Shown: positions 8,460 to 16,082 of the stretch, piece by piece
Layout of the letters: each line of letters opens with the position of its first letter
How positions within the stretch are numbered: position 1 is the first letter of the stretch
Assembly: GCA_050331395.1 (NCBI GenBank)
Contig: JBHJGX010000037.1
Coordinates: forward strand, 81,688-145,687
DNA from: Thermohalobaculum sp050331395
GTDB taxonomy: Bacteria > Pseudomonadota > Alphaproteobacteria > Rhodobacterales > Rhodobacteraceae
DNA length: 64,000 nucleotides
Direction of reading: 5' to 3'
The notes under the pieces: model-generated
The model's input: the letters and a program-made list of their open reading frames with translations, nothing else
The model's database searches: none
Told to the model about the DNA's origin: nothing
Program-made: the position numbers and the translations under genes

Positions 8460-9362
8460 ATGGCCCTGCCCCGCCCGACCGCCCGCGGCCTCTGGATCAT
8501 CGCGGGGCTCGTGCTGCTCGCCACCGGGCTCGCGTTTCTGCCGCAGCTCGCCATCGGCATGCTCGCGATCGTCTTCGCACTGGCGATGGTCGGCGGGCTC
8601 TTGTTCCTGACGGCGGTGATCTTCGAGCGGATCCGCCAGCGGCGCGCGGACCGGGACGGGTTTTCGGACTTTGTCGCCCGCGGCGCGCCGCATCAGCACC
8701 GAAGCCTGATCCTCGCGCTGATGGACGGGGCGACGGAGGGCAGCTGGCGCTTCACCCCGGTCCCGCTCGGGCAAATCGAGCTCGGCGGCGCGGACGCGCG
8801 GCCCGTCTTCGGCGACCCGTCGGTTCTGTCGGAGGAGTTGGCGGAGGGGCGCTGGCGGCTCGAAGCGCCCATCGACGGGCCGTTTCAGACCGTGGTGCTC
8901 TTGCATGCCAAGGGCGCGGATCAGCGGCTCGCGGCCCTCGCCGTCGTGGCACCGGGCGCGGATCTCGGCCAAACCGCCCGGCTCGAACCCGCCTGGGCCG
9001 ACGGCGACCGGGCCCACGCGCTCGAGACCCGCTGGCTGCCTGAGCTCGGGGTCGACAGCGCCACGCTCGCGGTCGGCGCGCTTGAGGCCTGGAAAGCGGC
9101 GGCGGCACGCATCGCAGCCGGCACGGATCCCGGACATCTCTTTTCGGTCGGACCGGCGGACGGGACGAACCCCTATCTCTCCGACGACCCGCGCGCGCTT
9201 TGCCGGGTGCTGGCGACCGGAGGCGGGATCCTGCTCGTCGTTATGCCGGGGATGGGGGATGGCGCCTACCCGCTCTGGCGGGCGCTCGACCGAGAGGGCG
9301 CGACGCTCGCGCTCATCGCGGATTTCGGGATGCTGGAGGACGGGGCCGAGCCGAGCGCCTGA
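8460..9362 (+). CDS. Membrane-anchored protein of unknown function, third gene of the sortase cluster (DUF4241-like C-terminus)
   Basis: A 300-residue protein I do not recognise as a whole. Two hydrophobic helices at residues 10-31 and 33-55 form an N-terminal hairpin, followed by a soluble part of about 240 residues. The C-terminal segment (about residues 257-292) reads MPGMGDGAYPLWRAL ... LIADFGML, a pattern resembling the end of DUF4241 proteins (GDGxYPxxxxL ... DF); this is a by-eye resemblance only. The ribosome site GAGGAGG lies in the last codons of the sortase gene, so translation is coupled. Context suggests a role in sortase substrate handling or an accessory envelope function, but that is inference. 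Confidence 0.7.
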   Translation: MALPRPTARGLWIIAGLVLLATGLAFLPQLAIGMLAIVFALAMVGGLLFLTAVIFERIRQRRADRDGFSDFVARGAPHQHRSLILALMDGATEGSWRFTPVPLGQIELGGADARPVFGDPSVLSEELAEGRWRLEAPIDGPFQTVVLLHAKGADQRLAALAVVAPGADLGQTARLEPAWADGDRAHALETRWLPELGVDSATLAVGALEAWKAAAARIAAGTDPGHLFSVGPADGTNPYLSDDPRALCRVLATGGGILLVVMPGMGDGAYPLWRALDREGATLALIADFGMLEDGAEPSA

Positions 9363-9389
9363 GGGCAGACCCCGGCTCGATCTGTGATA

Positions 9390-10010
9390 TCAGTTCTTCG
9401 CGTAGTATTCCACGACGAGGTTCGGCTCCATCTGTACCGCATAGGGGATGTCGCCCAAACTCGGCACGCGCACGAAGCTCGCTGTCAGTTTGCTCTGATC
9501 GACATCGAGATAATCCGGCACGTCGCGTTCGGCCGACTGCACGGCCTCGAGCACCAGGGCCATCTGCTTGGCCTTGTCGCCGAGCGAAATCTCGTCGCCT
9601 TCGTTCACCCGGTAGGACGGGATGTTGACCCGTTTGCCGTTCACCTTGACGTGGCCGTGGTTCACGAATTGGCGTGCGGCGAACATGGGCGGCACGAACT
9701 TCGCCCGATAGACGACCGCATCGAGCCGGCGCTCCAGCAGACCGACCAGAAGCTCGCCGGTATCGCCGCGGCGACGCTCTGCCTCGCCATAGATCCGGCG
9801 GAACTGCTTCTCGGTCAGGTCGCCGTAATAGCCCTTGAGCTTTTGCTTTGCGCGAAGCTGTAGACCGAAGTCCGACATTTTGCCCTTACGGCGCTGGCCG
9901 TGCTGGCCGGGGCCGTATTCGCGGCGATTGACGGGGCTTTTCGGGCGACCCCAGATGTTCTCGCCCATCCGGCGGTCGATCTTGTATTTCGACGACGTGC
10001 GTTTCGTCAC
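9390..10010 (-). CDS. rpsD: 30S ribosomal protein S4
   Basis: A 206-residue primary 16S rRNA-binding protein of the small subunit. The N-terminus MTKRTSSKYKIDRRMGENIWGR and the central S4 RNA-binding domain (about residues 95-160, with RLDAVVYRAKFVPPMFAARQFVNHGHVKVNG) are diagnostic, as is the end VEYYAKN. The start is GTG at 10010, 8 bases after a strong AGGAGG. It stands alone rather than in the alpha operon with rpoA, as is usual in alphaproteobacteria. A sigma70-like promoter and a leader hairpin lie upstream. Confidence 0.98.
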   Translation of the reverse strand: MTKRTSSKYKIDRRMGENIWGRPKSPVNRREYGPGQHGQRRKGKMSDFGLQLRAKQKLKGYYGDLTEKQFRRIYGEAERRRGDTGELLVGLLERRLDAVVYRAKFVPPMFAARQFVNHGHVKVNGKRVNIPSYRVNEGDEISLGDKAKQMALVLEAVQSAERDVPDYLDVDQSKLTASFVRVPSLGDIPYAVQMEPNLVVEYYAKN

Positions 10011-10026
10011 GGCTAAACCTCCTGGA

Positions 10027-10047
10027 GACCGGACACACGGCCCGGTC
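10027..10047 (-). promoter_or_regulatory. Hairpin in the rpsD leader next to the ribosome site
   Basis: On the minus strand the inverted repeat GACCGG ... CCGGTC (6-bp stem, 9-base loop) sits immediately upstream of the AGGAGG of rpsD. In other bacteria S4 represses its own translation by binding mRNA structure near the start; a similar role here is only an inference. Confidence 0.3.
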
Positions 10048-10172
10048 GGATTGGAAAAGGACTGGCCTCCTCCTTTCCTCGGGACGCAGCGATGCGCCGT
10101 CGGGCGACAGGGTCCCGCTTGCGCGGACCGCGGAGGCCGAAACCGACGCCCAAACGAACGCCGAGCCGCGCG

Positions 10173-10200
10173 CTTATGCCGATTGTCGCGGCGCTGTCAA
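10173..10200 (-). promoter_or_regulatory. Sigma70-like promoter of rpsD
   Basis: Reading the minus strand, a perfect TTGACA (-35, 10200-10195) is followed after 16 bases by CATAAG (-10, 10178-10173), matching four of six consensus positions. It lies about 165 bases upstream of the rpsD start, leaving a long leader that includes the hairpin at 10027-10047. Confidence 0.6.
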
Positions 10201-10213
10201 GAAACCGTGCGGA

Positions 10214-10597
10214 TCAGGGCAGATTTCCCGCCAAAGCCGACGCCTGATGGCTGACCATGCGCCAGCGCCCGTCCTCGATCGCGAAGACGTTCGACGCCAT
10301 CAACGAGACGCCGCCGATCCGCTCCTCGCAGAGCACGAGCGCAGTCGCGCCGGTGACCACGACCTGCACGCCCACCGCCTCGATATCGGGTGGGGCGCCT
10401 TCTTCGAGGATCAGCCGCCAGCTCTCCATGACCGCCGCCCGGCCGAAGAGCGCGGGTCCCGAGGGATGCGTGCAGCTGACCCGCCGGTGCCGCGCCCAAA
10501 GCGTGCGCATCGCAACGAGATCGCTGTTGCGCATCGCCGCATAAAACGTTGCGTTGGCGGCCAGAACGGCCTCTTTGGCGGTGGTTGGCAGGGTCAT
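10214..10597 (-). CDS. NTF2-like (SnoaL-type) domain protein
   Basis: A 127-residue small soluble protein with the single-domain NTF2/SnoaL layout: a helical start (AKEAVLAANATFYAAMRNSDLVAMRTLW), then strands with SCTHPSGPALFGRAAVMESW and the end NVFAIEDGRWRMVSHQAS. This form (SnoaL_3-type) occurs in small proteins with cone-shaped ligand pockets; the ligand or reaction is unknown. GGGAG lies upstream of the ATG at 10597; the open frame continues upstream to 10921 but that part overlaps the DM13 lipoprotein gene in another frame. It lies 89 bases downstream of that gene, possibly in one transcript. Confidence 0.75.
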   Translation of the reverse strand: MTLPTTAKEAVLAANATFYAAMRNSDLVAMRTLWARHRRVSCTHPSGPALFGRAAVMESWRLILEEGAPPDIEAVGVQVVVTGATALVLCEERIGGVSLMASNVFAIEDGRWRMVSHQASALAGNLP

Positions 10598-10686
10598 CTC
10601 GGGCTCCCGTTCGCTGCGCGACGATGCCGCATGCGCGGGCGGATCACAACCCCGGGCAGCATCGAGCCGACCTGCCCGCCCGAGGC

Positions 10687-11136
10687 TCAGTTCAGGGCGA
10701 GCCGGGCGACGCCGAGCGGGACCGAGAACCGCTCGCACCAGAGCCAGACCTCGGTGTAGTCGGCGACGTCGAGCGTGTCGGGGATCGCATAGGCCTGCTG
10801 GCCGGTATCCGTGCGGAGGACAGCGAGTTGCGCCTCGGGCAGATAACCGTCCCGGCCGAGCGCCACCCGGGGATCCGGCGCCCCGTCGAAGAAGAAATCC
10901 TCCTCTAGTTCGACGATCCACTGGCCGTTCGAGCGGACGATCCGCGCATGGCCGGTAGCAACGTGGTCGGAGCGGCCCTCGAAACTGCCGCGGGCGGTCG
11001 CCACCGCGCTCTCGGCCACGACCGGGGCGGGGGCGGCTGGTGTCTCGGGTGCGGGTGTCCGTGCGGTGTCACAGGCAGCGACGGCGGCGACGAGAAGCAC
11101 GGGGACGAGGCGGAACGCTCTCGGTCGGTCGGTCAT
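10687..11136 (-). CDS. DM13-domain lipoprotein
   Basis: A 149-residue predicted lipoprotein. The lipobox LVAAVAAC places the lipidated Cys at residue 22, after which comes a short Ala/Pro linker and a DM13 domain (about residues 50-147) with GSFEGRSDHVATGHARIV, FFFDGAPDPRVALG and the closing WLWCERFSVPLGVARL. DM13 domains are thought to have redox or adhesion-related roles at the cell surface, with a conserved Cys such as that in LWCERF. GAGGGA precedes the ATG at 11136. A longer frame upstream to 12135 is the shadow of the GGCT-like and LysE genes. Confidence 0.8.
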   Translation of the reverse strand: MTDRPRAFRLVPVLLVAAVAACDTARTPAPETPAAPAPVVAESAVATARGSFEGRSDHVATGHARIVRSNGQWIVELEEDFFFDGAPDPRVALGRDGYLPEAQLAVLRTDTGQQAYAIPDTLDVADYTEVWLWCERFSVPLGVARLALN

Positions 11137-11274
11137 TGGTGTTCCCTCGGATGGCTGGTGGACCGGTCTGCGGGACATGGGCCCGCCATGCGGCCGCCGC
11201 ATCCCGCCTCGCGCCTGGCTCACGCAAGCTTGCCGGGGCGTGACCGCCGGCGGCCGACCGGATAGGACCGGGGG

Positions 11275-11865
11275 ATGGACGGCTATCTCATCCTCGGCTG
11301 GGGCTCGCTCATCTGGGACCTCGACGATCTCGCGCCCCATGTGGAGGGTGCGTGGGCGATGGGGGCGGGTCCTCGGCTGCCGATGGAGTTCTCGCGGATC
11401 AGCGCCAAGCGGAAAGGCTCGCTCGTCGTCTGCCTCGATCCGAAGGACGGGGTGAAATGCCCGACCCATGCGATCCGCTCGCGGCGCGGAGGCCTTGCGG
11501 CGGCGGTCGAAGACCTGGCCCGGCGCGAGCGGGCACCTGCCAAGATGATCGGCGGGGTTTGCCTCGCGACCGGGACGGCGCAGGGTCGGCCAAAGATCGT
11601 GGGCGCGGTCCGGGCGTGGTGCCGCAAAACCGGGGCGGCAGGGGCGGTCTGGACCGATCTTCGCCCGAACTTCGCCGAAGAGCGGGGCATGCCGTTCCAG
11701 ATTGCCGCCGGGGTCGCACACATGCGGGCGTTGACGGGCGAGAGCTTCGAGGAAGGCGTCCGGTACATCGCATCGGCGCCTGCCGAGACGGACACGCCAC
11801 TCCGCCGGGCGCTCGGTGCCGAGGCCTGGTGGCAGCAAGCCGTCGCCGCACGGGGCCTCGGGTAA
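11275..11865 (+). CDS. Gamma-glutamylcyclotransferase-like protein
   Basis: A 196-residue cytoplasmic protein. The N-terminus LILGWGSLIWDL resembles the YGSL loop that opens gamma-glutamylcyclotransferase (GGCT/AIG2-like) folds. The remainder is conserved-looking but unfamiliar: FSRISAKRKGSLVVCLDP and VWTDLRPNFAEERGMPF. I cannot point with confidence to the catalytic Glu of true cyclotransferases, so the activity is unproven. The ATG at 11275 follows GGACCGGGGG. It is divergent from the lipoprotein gene and convergent with the LysE gene, from which it is separated by 14 bases. Confidence 0.6.
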   Translation: MDGYLILGWGSLIWDLDDLAPHVEGAWAMGAGPRLPMEFSRISAKRKGSLVVCLDPKDGVKCPTHAIRSRRGGLAAAVEDLARRERAPAKMIGGVCLATGTAQGRPKIVGAVRAWCRKTGAAGAVWTDLRPNFAEERGMPFQIAAGVAHMRALTGESFEEGVRYIASAPAETDTPLRRALGAEAWWQQAVAARGLG

Positions 11866-11879
11866 GCGGCCGCGTGCGC

Positions 11880-12479
11880 TCAGGCGTCGATCACGAGCCA
11901 GAAGGCGGAGACGGCGAGCAGCACGCCCATGGCGCCATTGAAGATCCGCAGCCGGAGGCCGTCGCCGAGGAACTGTCCGAGGCCCGCGCCGAAGAGCGCC
12001 CAGGCCTGCGAGGAGGTGAGCCCGGCCGCGCAGAAGACGGCGGCGACGATGCTCGCCTCGAAAAGCGGTGCGGCCCCTGACGCATAGGTCGCAGCCGTCC
12101 CGATCGCCATCACCCAGGCCTTGGGGTTGATCCACTGGAAGCCTGCCGCCTCGAGAAAGCTGAGCGGCCGGCCCCGGCCGCCGTCGGCGCGGGCGCGCCC
12201 GGCCGTGCCGATCCGCCAGGCGAGGTACAGCATCACCGCAAAACCCGCCCAGCCGACGCCGGTCTGGAACGCGGGATAGGTCTCGAAGACCTCACCGAGG
12301 CCGAGCGCGATCAGGAACACCATGAGCGGAAAGCCGAGCGCCACCCCCATGGCGTGGGGCAGCGTCCGCTGCCAGCCATAGGTCGCGCCCGAGGAGGCGA
12401 GCATCATGTTGTTGGGCCCCGGCGTCCAGGTCGAGGCGAAGGCGAAGCCCGCGAGCGCGAGCAGGGTGTCGGCGTCCAT
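11880..12479 (-). CDS. LysE/RhtB family amino-acid exporter
   Basis: A 199-residue inner-membrane protein with about six hydrophobic helices, the normal size for the family. The family signatures are present: TWTPGPNNMMLASSGATYGW near residue 17 and FQWINPKAWVMAIG near residue 115. Members export basic or small neutral amino acids by proton exchange; the substrate cannot be told here. It lies 20 bases downstream of the CCA-adding enzyme gene on the same strand and may be transcribed with it. Confidence 0.88.
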   Translation of the reverse strand: MDADTLLALAGFAFASTWTPGPNNMMLASSGATYGWQRTLPHAMGVALGFPLMVFLIALGLGEVFETYPAFQTGVGWAGFAVMLYLAWRIGTAGRARADGGRGRPLSFLEAAGFQWINPKAWVMAIGTAATYASGAAPLFEASIVAAVFCAAGLTSSQAWALFGAGLGQFLGDGLRLRIFNGAMGVLLAVSAFWLVIDA

Positions 12480-12499
12480 GGGCGAGCCCCCGCATTATG

Positions 12500-13705
12500 T
12501 CAGTCTTCCTGACTGTTCCACTGAGCGACCTCTAGGAGTGCGTCCTTGTCCAGGGCGAAATCGCTCGCCCGCCAGGCGGCCCGCGCCGTGGCAAGCGCCC
12601 GACCGAGGCCAGGTCCCGGTCTCATTCCGGCGGCGAGCAGATCCTCGGCGGCGAGCGGAAAGACCGCCTGCGCCCCGCGGGCGAGCGCTGCGTCCAGATC
12701 CGGGGGCGGCAGAGTGCCCTCGGCTGCGGCCCGAATGAGCGCGGCCGAGCGGGCGAGATCCGGCCCCGCGGCTTCGGCGGCAAGCGCAGGCGGCTCTCCC
12801 GCCGCAACGAGGGCGGCCAATGTCTCGTGGGCGCGGGCCTCGGCTCGGCTGAGGCGGAGCGCCGATCCGGGCGTGTCGCCGCCGATCGCGACCAGGCGGC
12901 GAAGCCAGTCGGGCGCAGCACCGCTCACGCGTTCGCCCGCCACGAGCCGTCCGAGCGGCGCCGCGGACGCCCCGGGCAGCCAGGCGCAGAGCACGCCCGC
13001 CGTCTCCATCGCCCCCACGGCCGCGACTGGGTCGGGCGCCGCCAGGAGCTTTCGCATCTCCGTCCCGATCCGCTCGCGCGCAAGGCCCGCAATCCCGCCC
13101 CGAAGCGCGGCACAGGCCGCCAGCCCCGGGCCGTCGAGGCCCGCGCCGTACCAGGCCGAAAATCGAAAGAACCGCAGGATCCGGAGATAATCCTCGCGGA
13201 TCCGCGCCTCGGCCGCCCCGATGAAGCGGACGCGCCGGGCCTCGAGATCCGGCAGCCCACCGAGCGGGTCGATCACGCGCCCCTCCGCATCCGCATAGAG
13301 CGCGTTCATGGTGAAATCGCGCCGGCCCGCGTCCTCGGCCATATCCGTCGAGAACCGCACCACCGCCCGGCGGCCGTCCGTCTCCACATCGGCGCGAAAC
13401 GTCGTCACCTCAAAGGGCCGGCCGGCGACGACGGCCGTGACGGTGCCGTGCTCGATGCCCGTCGGCACGGCTTTGAGCCCTGCGCGGACGAGCCGGTCGG
13501 TCACCTCCTGGGGCAGGAGCGGGGTCGCGATGTCGATATCCGTGCCCGAAAGCCCGAGAAGCGCATTCCGCACGCAGCCGCCGACGAAGTACCCCTCGCC
13601 GTCGAGGGCGGCCAGGAGCGTCCGCGTCTCGGCCGAGCGAAGCCACGGCACGTCGAGCAGAGGCAGAGGACGGGCCGGAGGACGGACGGGAGGGCGTGGC
13701 GTCAT
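12500..13705 (-). CDS. cca: CCA tRNA nucleotidyltransferase
   Basis: A 401-residue enzyme that adds or repairs the 3' CCA of tRNAs using CTP and ATP. The nucleotidyltransferase head shows YFVGGCVRNALLG, then the metal-binding pair in GTDIDIATP, the nucleotide-selecting RRDFTMNALYAD and the REDYLRILRFFRFSAWYG segment, typical of class II poly(A) polymerase/CCA enzymes. There is no obvious HD phosphohydrolase domain. The start overlaps the stop of the upstream NUDIX gene by 4 bases, a gene order common in Rhodobacterales. Confidence 0.95.
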   Translation of the reverse strand: MTPRPPVRPPARPLPLLDVPWLRSAETRTLLAALDGEGYFVGGCVRNALLGLSGTDIDIATPLLPQEVTDRLVRAGLKAVPTGIEHGTVTAVVAGRPFEVTTFRADVETDGRRAVVRFSTDMAEDAGRRDFTMNALYADAEGRVIDPLGGLPDLEARRVRFIGAAEARIREDYLRILRFFRFSAWYGAGLDGPGLAACAALRGGIAGLARERIGTEMRKLLAAPDPVAAVGAMETAGVLCAWLPGASAAPLGRLVAGERVSGAAPDWLRRLVAIGGDTPGSALRLSRAEARAHETLAALVAAGEPPALAAEAAGPDLARSAALIRAAAEGTLPPPDLDAALARGAQAVFPLAAEDLLAAGMRPGPGLGRALATARAAWRASDFALDKDALLEVAQWNSQED

Positions 13706-14346
13706 TCTCCGGCGGCCCGGGCGCCCGGCGCCACGCCCCCGCGCCGGTCGGCCAGCCCCATCAACATACCGGCGGTCGCACCCCAGATCAGATGCCCCTC
13801 CCAGGTGAACGCGTAATAGCGGCGGCGCTCGCCCGCCCGCTCAAAGACGCGCGTCAGGCAGTTCCGCGGATCCATCAGGAAATCGAGCGGCGCTTCGAAG
13901 ACGAGATCCACCTCAGAGGGGTCGGGTCGCGGCGTCCAATCCGGGTCGACGAAGCCGACAAACGGCGAGACGTGAAAGCCGGTGCGCGTCACATAAGGCG
14001 CGAGCGCGCCGGCGAGGCGTACCTGGGCCGGGGCAAGGCCCACCTCTTCGTTCGCTTCGCGAAGGGCGGCAGCGGCATCGGACGCATCGTCGGGATCGAC
14101 CGAGCCGCCGGGAAACGCGACCTGCCCGGCATGACGTCGCAGATGCGCGGCACGACGGGTCAGCACCACCGAAAGGCCGCCCGGGCGCGGCACGAGCCCG
14201 CAGAGCACCGCCGCGCGCCTCGGCGCCGGATCCATGCGTGCGAGAGCGGCCGCGCGGGCCTCAGGCCCGATCAGATCGAAATCCGACCGGGGCGCCGTCG
14301 GTCCGCCCGCGAGCGCAGCGGCGATCTGCCCCTCGGTCCAAGCCAT
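13702..14346 (-). CDS. CoA pyrophosphatase (NUDIX hydrolase)
   Basis: A 214-residue NUDIX hydrolase of the CoA pyrophosphatase group (NudL-like). The group-specific segment LTRRAAHLRRHAGQVAFPGG leads into a NUDIX box whose core LREANEEVGL supplies the metal-binding glutamates; the first Glu of the canonical box is Asp here (DPDD), which is tolerated in the group. The likely reaction is cleavage of CoA to 4'-phosphopantetheine and 3',5'-ADP. The last four bases overlap the start of cca. Confidence 0.9.
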   Translation of the reverse strand: MAWTEGQIAAALAGGPTAPRSDFDLIGPEARAAALARMDPAPRRAAVLCGLVPRPGGLSVVLTRRAAHLRRHAGQVAFPGGSVDPDDASDAAAALREANEEVGLAPAQVRLAGALAPYVTRTGFHVSPFVGFVDPDWTPRPDPSEVDLVFEAPLDFLMDPRNCLTRVFERAGERRRYYAFTWEGHLIWGATAGMLMGLADRRGGVAPGARAAGE

Positions 14347-14400
14347 GCGGCGTAAATGCGCCGCCGCCGCCTCGGAAACAAGCCCGGGCGCAGCCGCTCA

Positions 14401-14429
14401 TTGGTTTCGCAACGGTCCCGCGTTATAAG
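14401..14429 (+). promoter_or_regulatory. Probable sigma70 promoter of the small membrane protein gene at 14459
   Basis: TTGGTT (14401-14406) and TATAAG (14424-14429, five of six consensus positions) are separated by exactly 17 bases, 30 bases before the ATG at 14459. Confidence 0.45.
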
Positions 14430-14458
14430 CGCCCAACCGGAATCAGGAAGGATCCGCC

Positions 14459-14887
14459 ATGCAGCCGAAAAGCGCCCTGGGACAGTTCACCATTCGTGTT
14501 GTGGCCTGTATCGCCATCGTACTATTGACGTATAATCCGTCCGGATACTCCTATATTGATTGGGTGATCGGCGGGTTTAGCGAGGACCCCGCGCTCAAGG
14601 CTTTCGCGGGACTGGCGCTCTTCATCGCCTATATCGTGATCCTGCGGGCGACATTCTTCTCGATCCGGGTCGTCGGTATCGTGCTGGTCGCGCTGCTGCT
14701 GCTCGCCTTCGGTTGGGTGCTCTACGACTTCGGCATCCTCGATCTGAACGACCGCGGGCTTCTCCAGTGGCTGGGCCTGATCGGCTGGGGCTTTATCTTG
14801 GGCGTCGGCCTCTCCTGGAGCATCATCCGGCGCCGGCTCTCGGGGCAGTACTCGGTCGACGACGTCGCCGACCAAGACGCCCAGTAA
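14459..14887 (+). CDS. Small inner-membrane protein, DUF6524-like
   Basis: A 142-residue protein with about four transmembrane helices (residues 12-28, 46-65, 70-88 and 105-125) and a short charged C-terminus. The N-terminal motif LLTYNPSGYSYIDWV matches what I recall of the DUF6524 family, which has no known function. AAGGAT precedes the ATG and a good promoter match lies just upstream, so it is probably a single-gene transcript. Nothing nearby indicates a partner. Confidence 0.7.
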   Translation: MQPKSALGQFTIRVVACIAIVLLTYNPSGYSYIDWVIGGFSEDPALKAFAGLALFIAYIVILRATFFSIRVVGIVLVALLLLAFGWVLYDFGILDLNDRGLLQWLGLIGWGFILGVGLSWSIIRRRLSGQYSVDDVADQDAQ

Positions 14888-14905
14888 GGCGCCCGAGGGG
14901 GCGCC
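14888..14905 (+). terminator. Compact GC stem-loop after the small membrane protein gene
   Basis: GGCGCCC (14888-14894), loop GAGG, GGGCGCC (14899-14905) starts directly after the stop codon. There is no T tract; it may act with Rho or only protect the 3' end. Confidence 0.4.
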
Positions 14906-15089
14906 CGCGCGGCGTCCTCCTCTGATCGGGCCGCGCTGCGCGCTCTCGCCGACCGGGAACGGGACGCGTGGTGCAGCGCAACAACGGTCCCGGCCAAACC
15001 CGCGGCGGGCGCGCCGCGCCCGTTCCGAACCCGTGTCCGATGCGCTACTTAATTGCGCGACGGCACGGCGCAGACGGAGCGGGCACGGG

Positions 15090-15677
15090 ATGTATATCGA
15101 CAGCTTGCGGGACGGCTGGTTTCGGCGCTTGCGAACGGATGAGCGGCCGCTCCTTCTCGAACACTGGGGGCGGCTGCCCGATGACTGCGTGCGGCGCCGC
15201 TTCCTGAGGCCGATGCGGACGGCGGATTTCAAGGCCCATGCCGACGCGGTCTTCGGGACGGGCGCGGAGGCGCTCGGCTGGTTTCGGGACGGCGTGCTCC
15301 GGGGGGTCGGCGAGCTCTTCAAGGGCGGCACGACGGCGGAGGCGGCCTTTACCGTCGAGCCGGATTTCCGACGCAACGGGATCGGCCGGGCGCTCTTGCA
15401 GCATGTCGCCCGGAGAGCGCGGATCCTCGGCTGCCAGACACTCGTGGTGATGACCACCCGCGACAACGCCCCGATGCTGCGGATCGCGCTCCATGAAGGC
15501 GCAACGCTCGAGCATGACGGCCTGGATGTCACCGGCACCATCGCGCTCGACCCGGCGACCTTCGCGACGCTCTTTCTCGACCGCCAAGAAGAAGACGCGA
15601 GCGCGGTCTCCGAGGTCGCGACCCGGATGGCCAGGATGGCGCGCGCCTGGTGGCCCGGGTCAGCCCTACGGCGCTGA
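15090..15677 (+). CDS. GNAT family N-acetyltransferase
   Basis: A 195-residue acyltransferase. The acetyl-CoA binding motif A is clear in the centre: FTVEPDFRRNGIGRALLQHVARRARILG (the R/Q-x-x-G-x-G/A loop as RRNGIG), followed by the beta5/alpha4 region TRDNAPMLRIALHEGATLEHD. The substrate is unknown. I placed the start at the ATG at 15090 because the 19 residues encoded upstream are low-complexity Arg-rich; an ATG at 15033 is the alternative. The C-terminal 45 residues are an extra helical tail. A degenerate repeat patch follows directly after the stop. Confidence 0.82.
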   Translation: MYIDSLRDGWFRRLRTDERPLLLEHWGRLPDDCVRRRFLRPMRTADFKAHADAVFGTGAEALGWFRDGVLRGVGELFKGGTTAEAAFTVEPDFRRNGIGRALLQHVARRARILGCQTLVVMTTRDNAPMLRIALHEGATLEHDGLDVTGTIALDPATFATLFLDRQEEDASAVSEVATRMARMARAWWPGSALRR

Positions 15678-15747
15678 CCGCTGATTACTGAGCACTGACT
15701 GCTGACTGCTAACCACTGACCGCTAACCACTGACCGCTGATTACTCG
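15673..15747. repeat. Short degenerate tandem-repeat patch
   Basis: The unit TGACCGCTGATTACT occurs at 15675-15689 and again at 15731-15745, and between them GCTAACCACTGACC is repeated perfectly in tandem at 15708-15735. Intervening bases are variants on CACTGACTGCTGACTG. The patch is far less G+C-rich than its surroundings. Similar TCAGTGGTTAGC-type runs occur between genes in many proteobacteria; function unknown. Confidence 0.75.
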
Positions 15748-15786
15748 CCGCTGGGCGCGGACGCGCGGCCGCGCCAACCTGGCGCC

Positions 15787-15951
15787 ATGCAGTCCGGCCA
15801 CACCCCACGCCCCATCGCCGCGGAAGGCGTCCTCGTCTTCGGCGGCAGTTCGGGCATCGGCCCGGCCGCCGCGCGGGCCTTTGCGGCAGAAGGCGCGCGG
15901 CGGATCACCGGGCAGGCGATACGCATCACCGGCGGGATCTCCGCGCTCTGA
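15787..15951 (+). pseudogene. Remnant of a short-chain dehydrogenase/reductase gene with the middle deleted
   Basis: A 54-codon open frame joins the two ends of an SDR protein. Residues 14-39 give VLVFGGSSGIGPAAARAFAAEGAR, the first strand and glycine-rich NAD(P)-binding loop (TGxxxGIG type). They run straight into ITGQAIRITGGISAL, which is the C-terminal end of SDRs (typically ITGQ-x-I-x-V-x-GG). The missing middle of about 190 residues would hold the NAG motif and the catalytic Ser, Tyr and Lys, so no dehydrogenase activity is possible. Reading frame is preserved across the junction. It lies between the repeat patch and secG. Confidence 0.75.
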
Positions 15952-16082
15952 CCGGGCCCGCCAGCTGCCCTCGACAAGCGGCAAGCGGAAGGTTATGTGA
16001 CCCTCTACCGCCGGGGCGTCCCTTAAGACGCGCCCACGCGCCCGGCCGACGGGCCCCGCGCCAGCGCCGAAGAGATCGCCCG

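Noticed and set aside
15673..15747. CRISPR-like repeat
   Set aside because: Units are 14-15 bases, spacing is irregular and there are no spacers of constant length or cas genes.
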